The notes beneath the pieces were generated by a model. That model had not been told where the DNA came from. It was given only the letters and a program-made list of their open reading frames with translations, and did no database searches. Position numbers and translations under genes: made by a program. Positions 1 to 4,894 of a DNA stretch of 5,073 bases are shown here, one piece after another. Source of the stretch: Candidatus Woesearchaeota archaeon (GTDB taxonomy: Archaea > Nanobdellota > Nanobdellia > Woesearchaeales > WJKV01); NCBI GenBank assembly GCA_019323495.1, contig JAHWHE010000074.1, forward strand, positions 1 to 5,073. The letters are read 5' to 3'. Within the stretch, counting starts at the first letter, position 1. Every line of letters starts with the position of its first letter.

Positions 1-438
1 GTGGCAAGCACAAATGAAAGAGTTGCAGAACACTACGAACGAATGAGAAGGTATGCAGGCTTGATTGATTTGAACATTCTGACAAAGGAAAACTGTGATG
101 AAAAAAGAATCGAATGGCAGGAAAAGCAGGAGACTGAAAAAGAAAAACTGCTTGACCTGCAGGAAGAATTGGGTGTACTTGAATCTTCTTACGAGAACAA
201 GAAAGACTTGGTTGAGACCGCTATCAGGGAATACGAGTCTGCTTTGGCAGGTGGAGACGAAAGCCAGATAGAATCAAAAGACGATAAAGTAAGGGATGCA
301 AGAAACGAGCTTGACATTGTAGAAAACAAGCTTGATGATAAAGAAGACGAGATAGAAGAAAAAGAAGATTATATTGATGACATCGACACGACACTGGATT
401 TGATTAAAGACGAATGCGTAAGATTGAGCGGGAAATAA
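1..438 (+). CDS. Acidic coiled-coil protein with a symmetric cysteine pair (hypothetical; start uncertain)
   Basis: The frame is open from base 1 (GTG) to a TAA at 436-438, giving 145 residues. GTG could be the true start or an internal Val codon, because the upstream sequence is not visible. The protein is almost entirely Glu/Lys/Asp-rich helix. Residues about 33-81 form one predicted coiled-coil arm, a Gly-Gly turn lies at 84-85, and residues about 92-138 form a second, very acidic arm. This is the pattern of an antiparallel helical hairpin. The only cysteines are Cys32 and Cys139, and their midpoint (85.5) falls on the turn, so they could meet at the base of the hairpin. No membrane segment or signal peptide is visible in the part shown. 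No known family is recognised and no function is claimed. Its C-terminal pattern LDxIKxxC resembles the end of the coiled-coil protein at 4460-4894. The next gene is convergent, 9 bp away. Confidence 0.75.
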   Translation: MASTNERVAEHYERMRRYAGLIDLNILTKENCDEKRIEWQEKQETEKEKLLDLQEELGVLESSYENKKDLVETAIREYESALAGGDESQIESKDDKVRDARNELDIVENKLDDKEDEIEEKEDYIDDIDTTLDLIKDECVRLSGK

Positions 439-460
439 TTATTTTTTCTATCTCTTTTTT
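439..460 (+). terminator. T-rich tract, probable archaeal terminator of the first gene
   Basis: Immediately after the TAA stop at 436-438 come two T6 runs (442-447 and 455-460) separated by CTATCTC. Archaeal RNA polymerase terminates at U-tracts without needing a strong hairpin, so this fits a terminator for the plus-strand gene. The second T run is also the Lys-rich 3' end of the opposite nucleotidyltransferase gene, so part of its composition has another explanation. Confidence 0.45.
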
Positions 461-1218
461 AATTTGAATACTATGTCTCTTAAGAAAACGCTCTTGTCTG
501 TCTTCGGAAGGCGGTTGTCTATGCGCGTCAGATTGTACAAATCTTCTTCAATGTCTGGTTTGAATGTCTTTAGGTCCTGGTGCCATCTTTTCAGACTGTT
601 CATCATGAACTTCCTGTTTCTTGCGTAGTGCGCAGTCGCGATCAACTGCAAAATCTCTTTCATGTCCAATATGAAGTTGAACGGATTCCTGTAATTGCAA
701 GGATCTCCGAGCCACCATTCCTTTATCCTAAGCTTTTTGACGCAGTCTTTAACAATAGAATCTGCAAGCTCTTTTGGATATTTCTTTAGTTCTGCTTTAA
801 ATTTTGCAAGAATCTTTTTTGGGTCGTGGACAGGCAGCGATTCTATTATCAGGAATTGTGCATGGTCCTGCAGTTTCAACAGATTTCTCTTGCTCTTGAA
901 AATGTCAGTCACTAAACGGGTCAATAACTTTGTTTCTATCACGTGCCATCCTATGTCGAGCTTTTTTTCTTTCCAAACACAAATCTCCCAGTAATCATCT
1001 CCATAGAATCCAGGATAGTATTCTATCTCCAGCAGATCTTTTAGTTCTTTCTCCAGGTCTTTTTTGTGCTTGATGTCTTTGACAAGTACTGTGTAATCAA
1101 TGTCAGAAGTCTTAGTGTGCCTTCCCACTGCCCTACTGCCATGTATGTAGAACGCATCTACGTATGGAAGTTTCTGGACCCTCTTTTTTATTTCCTTAGT
1201 AAGCTTGTCATAAGGCAT
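448..1218 (-). CDS. Nucleotidyltransferase-fold protein with helical C-terminal domain (substrate unknown)
   Basis: The product is 256 residues from the chosen ATG at 1218. The N-terminal domain carries the pol-beta/NTP-transferase signature: His26-Gly27-Ser28-Arg29, then Asp39-Ile-Asp41 in TSDIDYTVLV, and a likely third acidic residue, Asp88, in KLDIGWHVI. These would bind the two metal ions and the NTP. Residues about 100-256 are helical and basic, with PVHDPKKIL near 129-137 and HYARNRKFMMNSLKRW near 197-212. That layout recalls aminoglycoside or lincosamide nucleotidyltransferase-like proteins, but nothing identifies a substrate. The frame is open back to 1302. I chose 1218 because a TATA element (1241-1248) lies about 26 bp upstream, the leaderless spacing, and because the nucleotidyltransferase domain begins soon after. 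It stands alone, with no HEPN gene beside it, so a HEPN/MNT toxin-antitoxin role is unsupported. It converges on the first gene and diverges from deoxyhypusine synthase. Confidence 0.85.
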   Translation of the reverse strand: MPYDKLTKEIKKRVQKLPYVDAFYIHGSRAVGRHTKTSDIDYTVLVKDIKHKKDLEKELKDLLEIEYYPGFYGDDYWEICVWKEKKLDIGWHVIETKLLTRLVTDIFKSKRNLLKLQDHAQFLIIESLPVHDPKKILAKFKAELKKYPKELADSIVKDCVKKLRIKEWWLGDPCNYRNPFNFILDMKEILQLIATAHYARNRKFMMNSLKRWHQDLKTFKPDIEEDLYNLTRIDNRLPKTDKSVFLRDIVFKLKKR

Positions 1219-1240
1219 AGCTGTTTTCAGGGATAATTCG

Positions 1241-1248
1241 TATATAAA
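1241..1248 (-). promoter_or_regulatory. TATA box of the nucleotidyltransferase gene
   Basis: Read on the minus strand, this is TTTATATA. Its centre is about 26 bp upstream of the ATG at 1218, which matches the archaeal TATA-to-start distance. This predicts a leaderless or nearly leaderless transcript. No Shine-Dalgarno sequence precedes the ATG, which agrees. Confidence 0.5.
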
Positions 1249-1270
1249 CTTATTGCTTAAATACGAAATC

Positions 1271-1278
1271 TTTATAAA
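1271..1278 (+). promoter_or_regulatory. TATA box TTTATAAA upstream of a micro-ORF and deoxyhypusine synthase
   Basis: TTTATAAA is a strong archaeal TATA match and is perfectly palindromic. Read on the plus strand it predicts transcription starting near 1300, exactly at the ATG of a 15-codon frame (1301-1348). The resulting mRNA would continue into deoxyhypusine synthase with a leader of about 106 nt. The palindrome could also fire leftward toward the nucleotidyltransferase gene, giving a start near 1248, but that gene has its own closer TATA element. Confidence 0.4.
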
Positions 1279-1300
1279 CAAAGTTCTTTCAATCAAGGTC

Positions 1301-1348
1301 ATGACATACCTATTCGTTCACGGGGCGTATTGCCACAGAAGAGATTAG
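1301..1348 (+). CDS. Possible leaderless micro-ORF (15 aa) in the deoxyhypusine synthase leader
   Basis: ATG at 1301 opens a 15-residue frame, MTYLFVHGAYCHRRD, closed by TAG at 1346-1348. The main support is position: a TATA box (TTTATAAA, 1271-1278) has its centre 26-27 bp upstream of the ATG, the spacing also seen at the two other leaderless starts in this window. The frame ends 58 bp before the deoxyhypusine synthase ATG. The peptide is too short for composition to prove coding. It could be a regulatory leader peptide, a small protein, or chance, with the ATG merely marking the transcription start of the downstream gene. Confidence 0.25.
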   Translation: MTYLFVHGAYCHRRD

Positions 1349-1392
1349 GTAGCTATTGCATTCTTTTAACAAATTATACAAACAGTTTAAAT

Positions 1393-1398
1393 GGAGGT
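1393..1398 (+). promoter_or_regulatory. Shine-Dalgarno site deciding the deoxyhypusine synthase start
   Basis: GGAGGT lies 8 nt before the ATG at 1407 and matches the anti-Shine-Dalgarno 3' end of archaeal 16S rRNA (CCUCC core). It fixes the start at 1407 rather than at the in-frame TTG at 1356, which has no such site. Its presence means the transcript begins upstream of 1393, so this gene is not leaderless, unlike two of its neighbours. Confidence 0.75.
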
Positions 1399-1406
1399 TA
1401 ATTAAA

Positions 1407-2417
1407 ATGCCATTTCCAAATTCACAATACAAAGAACACATGAGATCAATGCGAAAATGCGAAACCCTTGACGGTTTCCCAGAAGTAAAGGGCTATGATT
1501 TCGAACAGCCTTTCGATTTTGACAGTTTTATCCAGTCCTACAAGAACATGGGCATCCAAGGCACTAATCTTGGCTTCGGGATAGAGATAGTAAATAAGAT
1601 GATAGAAGACAAAGCAAAGATATTTTTGTCATGCACTTCTAACATGATGAGCAGCGGAAACAGGGACATCATAAGGTTCCTTGTGAAAAACAAATTCGTT
1701 GACGTGCTCGTCATATCAGCAGGCGGTGTCGAAGAAGACATAATCAAGACATTAAAGCCTTTTGTCATCGGCACTTTTGATATCGCAGGCAGGATACTGT
1801 TTGAGAAAGGCGTGGGAAGGATAGGAAATATCTTTGCGCCGTACGACAGATATCTGTATTTTGAAGAATTCATGAATCCGTTCTTTGACAGGATATACAA
1901 AGAGCAGAAAGAAAGAGGAAAACCCTTCTCTCCGTCAGAGTTCATCAGAGAGCTGGGAAAAGAAATCAATAACAAAGATTCTGTGCTCTACTGGGCTTAC
2001 AAGAATGACATCCCTGTCTTCTGCCCTGCACTGACAGACGGAGCAATCGGCGACCTTATACATTTCCAGTTGCAGAAAGGAAGAGACCTGTACATAGATA
2101 TTGCAGCAGACCATCACAAGATCGTGAAATATACTCTTGCAAACGAGAAGACTGCTGCAATCATATTGGGAGGCGGCGTCTCAAAGCACTATGTGCTCAA
2201 TGCAAACATCTTCAAGGAAGGATTAGATTATGCAGTGTATATCACGACTGCAGGAGAATATGATGCAAGCGATTCTGGCGGAAATCAGCAGGAAGCAATG
2301 ACATGGGCAAAGATCAAACTGCAGGCACCTAATGTGAAGATTGTGTGCGAAGCATCTATCGCATTTCCATTGATAGTCGCTGCGACGTTTGCAAAGACAT
2401 TCCACACTAAACAATAA
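1407..2417 (+). CDS. dys: Deoxyhypusine synthase
   Basis: This enzyme transfers the aminobutyl group of spermidine to one lysine of translation factor aIF5A, using NAD, as the first step of hypusine formation in the cytoplasm. The 336-residue product aligns by eye along its length with archaeal and human enzymes. Visible motifs are the NAD-site segment TSNMMSSGNRDIIRFLV (77-93), AGGVEED (105-111), GKEINN (184-189), PALTDGAIGD (207-216), LGGGVSKH (254-261, Lys260 matching human Lys287), the spermidine-site segment YDASDSGG (285-292), and TWAK (299-302), whose Lys302 matches the catalytic human Lys329. The segment human enzymes write as GSDSG is ASDSG here, a mild change. The start at 1407 is set by GGAGGT 8 nt upstream; an in-frame TTG at 1356 would add 17 residues without family support. 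The 3' end overlaps the convergent TctA-like gene by 11 bp. The aIF5A gene is not in the window. Confidence 0.97.
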   Translation: MPFPNSQYKEHMRSMRKCETLDGFPEVKGYDFEQPFDFDSFIQSYKNMGIQGTNLGFGIEIVNKMIEDKAKIFLSCTSNMMSSGNRDIIRFLVKNKFVDVLVISAGGVEEDIIKTLKPFVIGTFDIAGRILFEKGVGRIGNIFAPYDRYLYFEEFMNPFFDRIYKEQKERGKPFSPSEFIRELGKEINNKDSVLYWAYKNDIPVFCPALTDGAIGDLIHFQLQKGRDLYIDIAADHHKIVKYTLANEKTAAIILGGGVSKHYVLNANIFKEGLDYAVYITTAGEYDASDSGGNQQEAMTWAKIKLQAPNVKIVCEASIAFPLIVAATFAKTFHTKQ

Positions 2418-3642
2418 AATACAGAATAACAGGAATCAGCAAACAGCCCATGCTGTGGTTCTTTCCTATTCCAAGATAGATCGGGACCAATCCCAGGCAG
2501 GTGCTGACAGCAAGCACAACCAGCCCGATAAAACCGCAGAAGACAAAGACAAGAGTTGTTATCAGCAGGATGATGCTTACTGATAAATAAGTGTAATTCA
2601 CTTTCTCTATGATTTTTGAAAAGACTTTTGCGAAAAAGAGTGCGAGATAAGTTGCGATGCCTGCAACGACTAGTGCGCACGCGATTATTGTTATCAGCTG
2701 GGGCAAAGTAAGTTTTCCCATGATTTCCAATACAACAATGACTGCACCGTTTCGTGCTTTTTCGATTGTGAACAAAGTTACAAGACTGATCAGAAAATTC
2801 ACAGTGTTTATCGCGCCTTGCAGGATGAGATATCCTAAAACGCCGATGTCTCCCACTATTACACTACCTATAATGCCTGCCTGTGCAGCACCCACGCCTG
2901 GAAACAGGCCTGTCATGCTTCCTGCGATCGTGCCTCCTGCCAATGACTTTGCAATTGTCTTCTTGCTTATCTCCAGATCTTCTGTAATCCTCTGCTTTGG
3001 CATCTGGGTTTTCTGGAACAGGCTGTTTATCAACATTGATGTGCCGAACAAACCTGACAATAACGGGAAGAGGGGATCCTTGAACAAGGGGTTGTTTAGA
3101 ATTAGGTAGCCTAGGACCCCGCTCAATCCGCACACTACGAACGCCCAAAACTTGTTGTTCTTTGTTTTTTCTTTCAATATCATGAAACCAACAATCACAA
3201 TCAAGATGTAGCCCATGACAGGATTAATTTTCTCAAAAACAGGAGGAAGCAGCAAGATAAGGACAGGAATTATGGCGATGGATGAAAGAACAGATAACAA
3301 CGAACCTATCACTGTCAATTTAACGCACTCAAATGCTTTTCCTTCCAATACTAATTTGTGCGCAGGCATTATTGCCAATGCAGTATCTTCGTCAGGAATG
3401 CCCAGCAATGCGCTCGGTATGAAGTCAAGAAAAGTATGCGTAACTGCAAGGCTTACAATAAAAACCGCCAAAACTATTGGTGAGACAAAATGCAGAAGTA
3501 CAGGCGATATAGAAAGAAGCAATAATGCAACCAGGTTTACATGGATGCCTGGAATCAGGCCTGTGACAATGCCGAATGCACAGCCAATCAATATTGCAGC
3601 AAGGATGAATAGCATGTATTTGTTATGTTCTTGAATCTTCAA
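2407..3642 (-). CDS. TctA-family (COG1784/DUF112-like) polytopic membrane protein
   Basis: The product is 411 very hydrophobic residues with roughly ten or more membrane segments. It resembles archaeal relatives of TctA, the large permease subunit of tripartite tricarboxylate transporters. The diagnostic repeated motif appears once per half: GIVTGLIPGIHVN (24-36) and GSMTGLFPGVGAAQAG (241-256). Each is followed by a family-type loop, LGIPDEDTALAIMPAHK (80-96) and INTVNFLISLVTLFTIEKAR (278-297). A charged cytoplasmic-type linker near 208-232 separates the halves. Bacterial TctA works with TctB and the binding protein TctC; neither is encoded here, so it is an orphan permease-like protein of unknown substrate. 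The start is uncertain: the frame begins with TTG at 3642, while an ATG at 3615 would remove nine residues and keep the first membrane segment. Neither has a Shine-Dalgarno site. A palindromic TATA element at 3675-3682 would place transcription about 10 nt before the TTG. The 3' end overlaps deoxyhypusine synthase. Confidence 0.85.
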   Translation of the reverse strand: MKIQEHNKYMLFILAAILIGCAFGIVTGLIPGIHVNLVALLLLSISPVLLHFVSPIVLAVFIVSLAVTHTFLDFIPSALLGIPDEDTALAIMPAHKLVLEGKAFECVKLTVIGSLLSVLSSIAIIPVLILLLPPVFEKINPVMGYILIVIVGFMILKEKTKNNKFWAFVVCGLSGVLGYLILNNPLFKDPLFPLLSGLFGTSMLINSLFQKTQMPKQRITEDLEISKKTIAKSLAGGTIAGSMTGLFPGVGAAQAGIIGSVIVGDIGVLGYLILQGAINTVNFLISLVTLFTIEKARNGAVIVVLEIMGKLTLPQLITIIACALVVAGIATYLALFFAKVFSKIIEKVNYTYLSVSIILLITTLVFVFCGFIGLVVLAVSTCLGLVPIYLGIGKNHSMGCLLIPVILYFIV

Positions 3643-3674
3643 ATAACTTTATTCTTGATTTTTAGAAAGATTAC

Positions 3675-3683
3675 ATTTAAATA
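3675..3683 (+). promoter_or_regulatory. TATA box for the 3706 gene, possibly bidirectional
   Basis: ATTTAAATA lies here. The centre of TTTAAATA (3676-3683) is 26-27 bp upstream of the ATG at 3706, predicting a leaderless message for the lipoprotein-like gene; no Shine-Dalgarno site precedes that ATG. The core ATTTAAAT (3675-3682) is a perfect palindrome. It is the only good TATA match in the 63-bp gap, so it may also serve the divergent TctA-like gene, with a start near 3652. The plus-strand role is better supported than the minus-strand role. Confidence 0.55.
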
Positions 3684-3705
3684 TGAGTTTTTTGTTACCA
3701 AATGC

Positions 3706-4410
3706 ATGAGTATCAAGATGATTTTAATGATTATATTGGTTATATTTCTATTAATCATTCTAAGCTGTGTTGCTCAATTGGCAAAACCTGGAAGAATTGG
3801 GGAAATTGCTGAGAATGCGACTGTTGAGCAGGAAGAAGCGCAAGACCAAGCATTAGATACTTTTGTTGAGCCTGTTGTTCCTAAAGAAAGAATCAGCTAT
3901 ACTGTTTATGGTGAAGACATTGTGTTTGATTATGAAGGAAAACAGAACACAATAAGGATAATGGAGTTTATTGATGAAAACAATGTAAGGGTCTTGCTTA
4001 ATGGGGAAGAGCAAGTATTTACCAAGGCAGAGCCCTTTGTCTATAATAACTTAAAGATGGAATTGATAGAGGTCATGCAGAAAGCTGTTGTTCCTGCTGG
4101 CCAGGATTTGGTGTCCTTCTTTTATGTTTCTCCTGAGGGCGGTGTGAAGGACATGCTTGCAGAAGGCGAATCGCGGACATACAAGACAAAGGCAGGCAAG
4201 CTTATTGAAATAAAGGTCGTTGCTATAACAGATGTCGAGCCAAGGGCTGTATTTGAGGTGAATAGCAAAAGAACAAAGGCAATAGGCGAGAAAGAGCAGG
4301 ACATGATTGCTGAGAAAACACTCATGTATGTGATGCACATATATCCGAACGAAGCAGGAGAAGTCAAGTACAGGCCTGCTATAAAGCTTGAAATCGAACC
4401 CCTAGAATGA
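3706..4410 (+). CDS. Lipoprotein-like or membrane-anchored envelope protein with duplicated beta-rich unit
   Basis: The product is 234 residues. Residues 5-20 are a strongly hydrophobic signal or anchor segment ending in a lipobox-like Ile18-Leu19-Ser20-Cys21, so the mature protein is probably exported and held at the cell surface, either by a lipid on Cys21 or by the uncleaved helix. An acidic, low-complexity linker (about 33-60) follows. The rest is beta-rich, and two stretches look like copies of one unit: about 68-124 (FDYEGKQNTIRIMEFIDENN, then VRVLLNGEEQVF) and about 155-213 (YKTKAGKLIEIKVVAITD, then AVFEVNSKRTKAI). No known family is named with confidence; similar layouts occur in small surface proteins of DPANN archaea. 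The frame is open back to 3625, but 3706 is chosen from the TATA spacing and because the signal sequence then begins at residue 1. The coiled-coil membrane gene follows in the same direction after 49 bp. Confidence 0.8.
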   Translation: MSIKMILMIILVIFLLIILSCVAQLAKPGRIGEIAENATVEQEEAQDQALDTFVEPVVPKERISYTVYGEDIVFDYEGKQNTIRIMEFIDENNVRVLLNGEEQVFTKAEPFVYNNLKMELIEVMQKAVVPAGQDLVSFFYVSPEGGVKDMLAEGESRTYKTKAGKLIEIKVVAITDVEPRAVFEVNSKRTKAIGEKEQDMIAEKTLMYVMHIYPNEAGEVKYRPAIKLEIEPLE

Positions 4411-4414
4411 AAGA

Positions 4415-4422
4415 TTTAAATA
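4415..4422 (+). promoter_or_regulatory. TATA box of the coiled-coil membrane protein gene
   Basis: TTTAAATA begins 5 bp after the stop codon of the preceding gene, with purine-rich GAAAG just upstream, as expected of a BRE element. It predicts transcription starting near 4445, leaving a leader of about 15 nt that carries the AGGTG ribosome site. The surrounding 12 bp (4414-4425, ATTTAAATATGA) are identical to those at the promoter of the 3706 gene. Confidence 0.5.
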
Positions 4423-4424
4423 TG

Positions 4425-4441
4425 ACTGAATTCTACTGAAT
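4425..4441. repeat. Direct repeat ACTGAAT-TCT-ACTGAAT, possible operator
   Basis: ACTGAAT occurs at 4425-4431 and again at 4435-4441, separated by TCT. The period is therefore 10 bp, about one helical turn. It sits between the TATA box and the expected transcription start, where a bound protein would block the polymerase. The function is inferred from position only, and a 7-bp repeat can arise by chance. Confidence 0.3.
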
Positions 4442-4448
4442 ATGAAAA

Positions 4449-4453
4449 AGGTG
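4449..4453 (+). promoter_or_regulatory. Shine-Dalgarno site for the 4460 gene
   Basis: AGGTG lies 6 nt before the ATG at 4460 and matches the GGAGGTG ribosome-binding consensus. It supports 4460 over the nearby out-of-frame ATGs at 4442 and 4456, both of which close after four or fewer codons. Confidence 0.5.
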
Positions 4454-4459
4454 TGATGA

Positions 4460-4894
4460 ATGGCTAGGAAAAATATCTGGCTTACGAAAAAACAATTTAA
4501 GCAAAGAATCATAATTGCTGCTATTGTAATTATCATACTTATTCTTTTGGGATTATGGATTTTCAGGCCATTGCCTGCAGAGCACGTTATAGAAAATATT
4601 ACAGAGCCTGAGTTCGAGCAAGTTGAACAGATAGAACAAATGGAGACAGAGATGCAAGACGGAGAGGAAGTGCTAGCAGAACCAGAGATAATAAGCGGAA
4701 GCTGCAAGATAGCTATAAAGCATGCAGAGGATGAAGTCCTGGATGCATTCAATATCAAAAGAAAAGCAGAATCAACCATAGAAGATCTGCAAGAACGAAT
4801 AGATGATGCAAAGAAAGAACTTGCAGAATCAGAGGACCTTCTTTCTGACAGTGAAGAAGCTCTGGACAAGCTGAAAGAAAGCTGCACAGAATAA
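4460..4894 (+). CDS. Single-pass membrane protein with extracytoplasmic Cys-bracketed coiled coil (hypothetical)
   Basis: The product is 144 residues. A basic N-terminus (R3, K4, K10, K11, K14, R16) precedes one membrane helix (about 17-36, rich in Ile and Leu). By the positive-inside rule the N-terminus is cytoplasmic and the rest lies outside. Residues about 41-79 form an acidic linker with repeated EQ pairs. Residues 83-141 form an uninterrupted heptad-like helix, bracketed by the only two cysteines, Cys82 and Cys142. With no Gly or Pro turn between them the helix is probably straight, so the cysteines are more likely to join chains in an oligomer than to close a hairpin. No family is recognised; a cell-surface or anchoring role is only a guess. 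The C-terminal LDKLKESC resembles LDLIKDEC in the protein at 1-438. An AGGTG site and a TATA box precede the start. The stop abuts that of the convergent aminotransferase gene. Confidence 0.8.
   Translation: MARKNIWLTKKQFKQRIIIAAIVIIILILLGLWIFRPLPAEHVIENITEPEFEQVEQIEQMETEMQDGEEVLAEPEIISGSCKIAIKHAEDEVLDAFNIKRKAESTIEDLQERIDDAKKELAESEDLLSDSEEALDKLKESCTE

Noticed and set aside
448..1218. HEPN/MNT toxin-antitoxin antitoxin
   Set aside because: The protein is about twice the usual MNT size, there is no neighbouring HEPN gene, and no R-x4-6-H motif is evident in its C-terminal domain.
1356..1406. Upstream TTG start for deoxyhypusine synthase
   Set aside because: It would place the GGAGGT ribosome site inside the coding sequence and add 17 residues that do not resemble the family N-terminus.
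1538..1975. Open minus-strand frame inside deoxyhypusine synthase
   Set aside because: It lies wholly within a gene of very strong family identity, and its translation shows no recognisable domain, so it is an antisense shadow.
2657..3634. Plus-strand open frames (2657-3109 and 3215-3634) opposite the TctA-like gene
   Set aside because: The minus-strand protein has the family motifs and membrane segments throughout. The plus-strand translations are low-grade and are explained by the hydrophobic codon bias of the real gene.
4442..4456. Four-codon frame MKKV ending just before the 4460 gene
   Set aside because: It is too short to judge, and the ATG lies at or before the predicted transcription start, so it may not be in the message.
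4453..4459. GTGATGA, a perfect box C of a C/D guide RNA
   Set aside because: It overlaps the ribosome site and start codon region of a gene, and no properly spaced CTGA box D or paired C'/D' boxes follow.
4402..4887. Minus-strand frame opposite the coiled-coil membrane gene
   Set aside because: Its Ser- and Cys-rich translation is the usual antisense reading of Glu/Lys/Ala-rich coiled-coil codons, and the plus strand has a TATA box, a ribosome site and a sensible topology.
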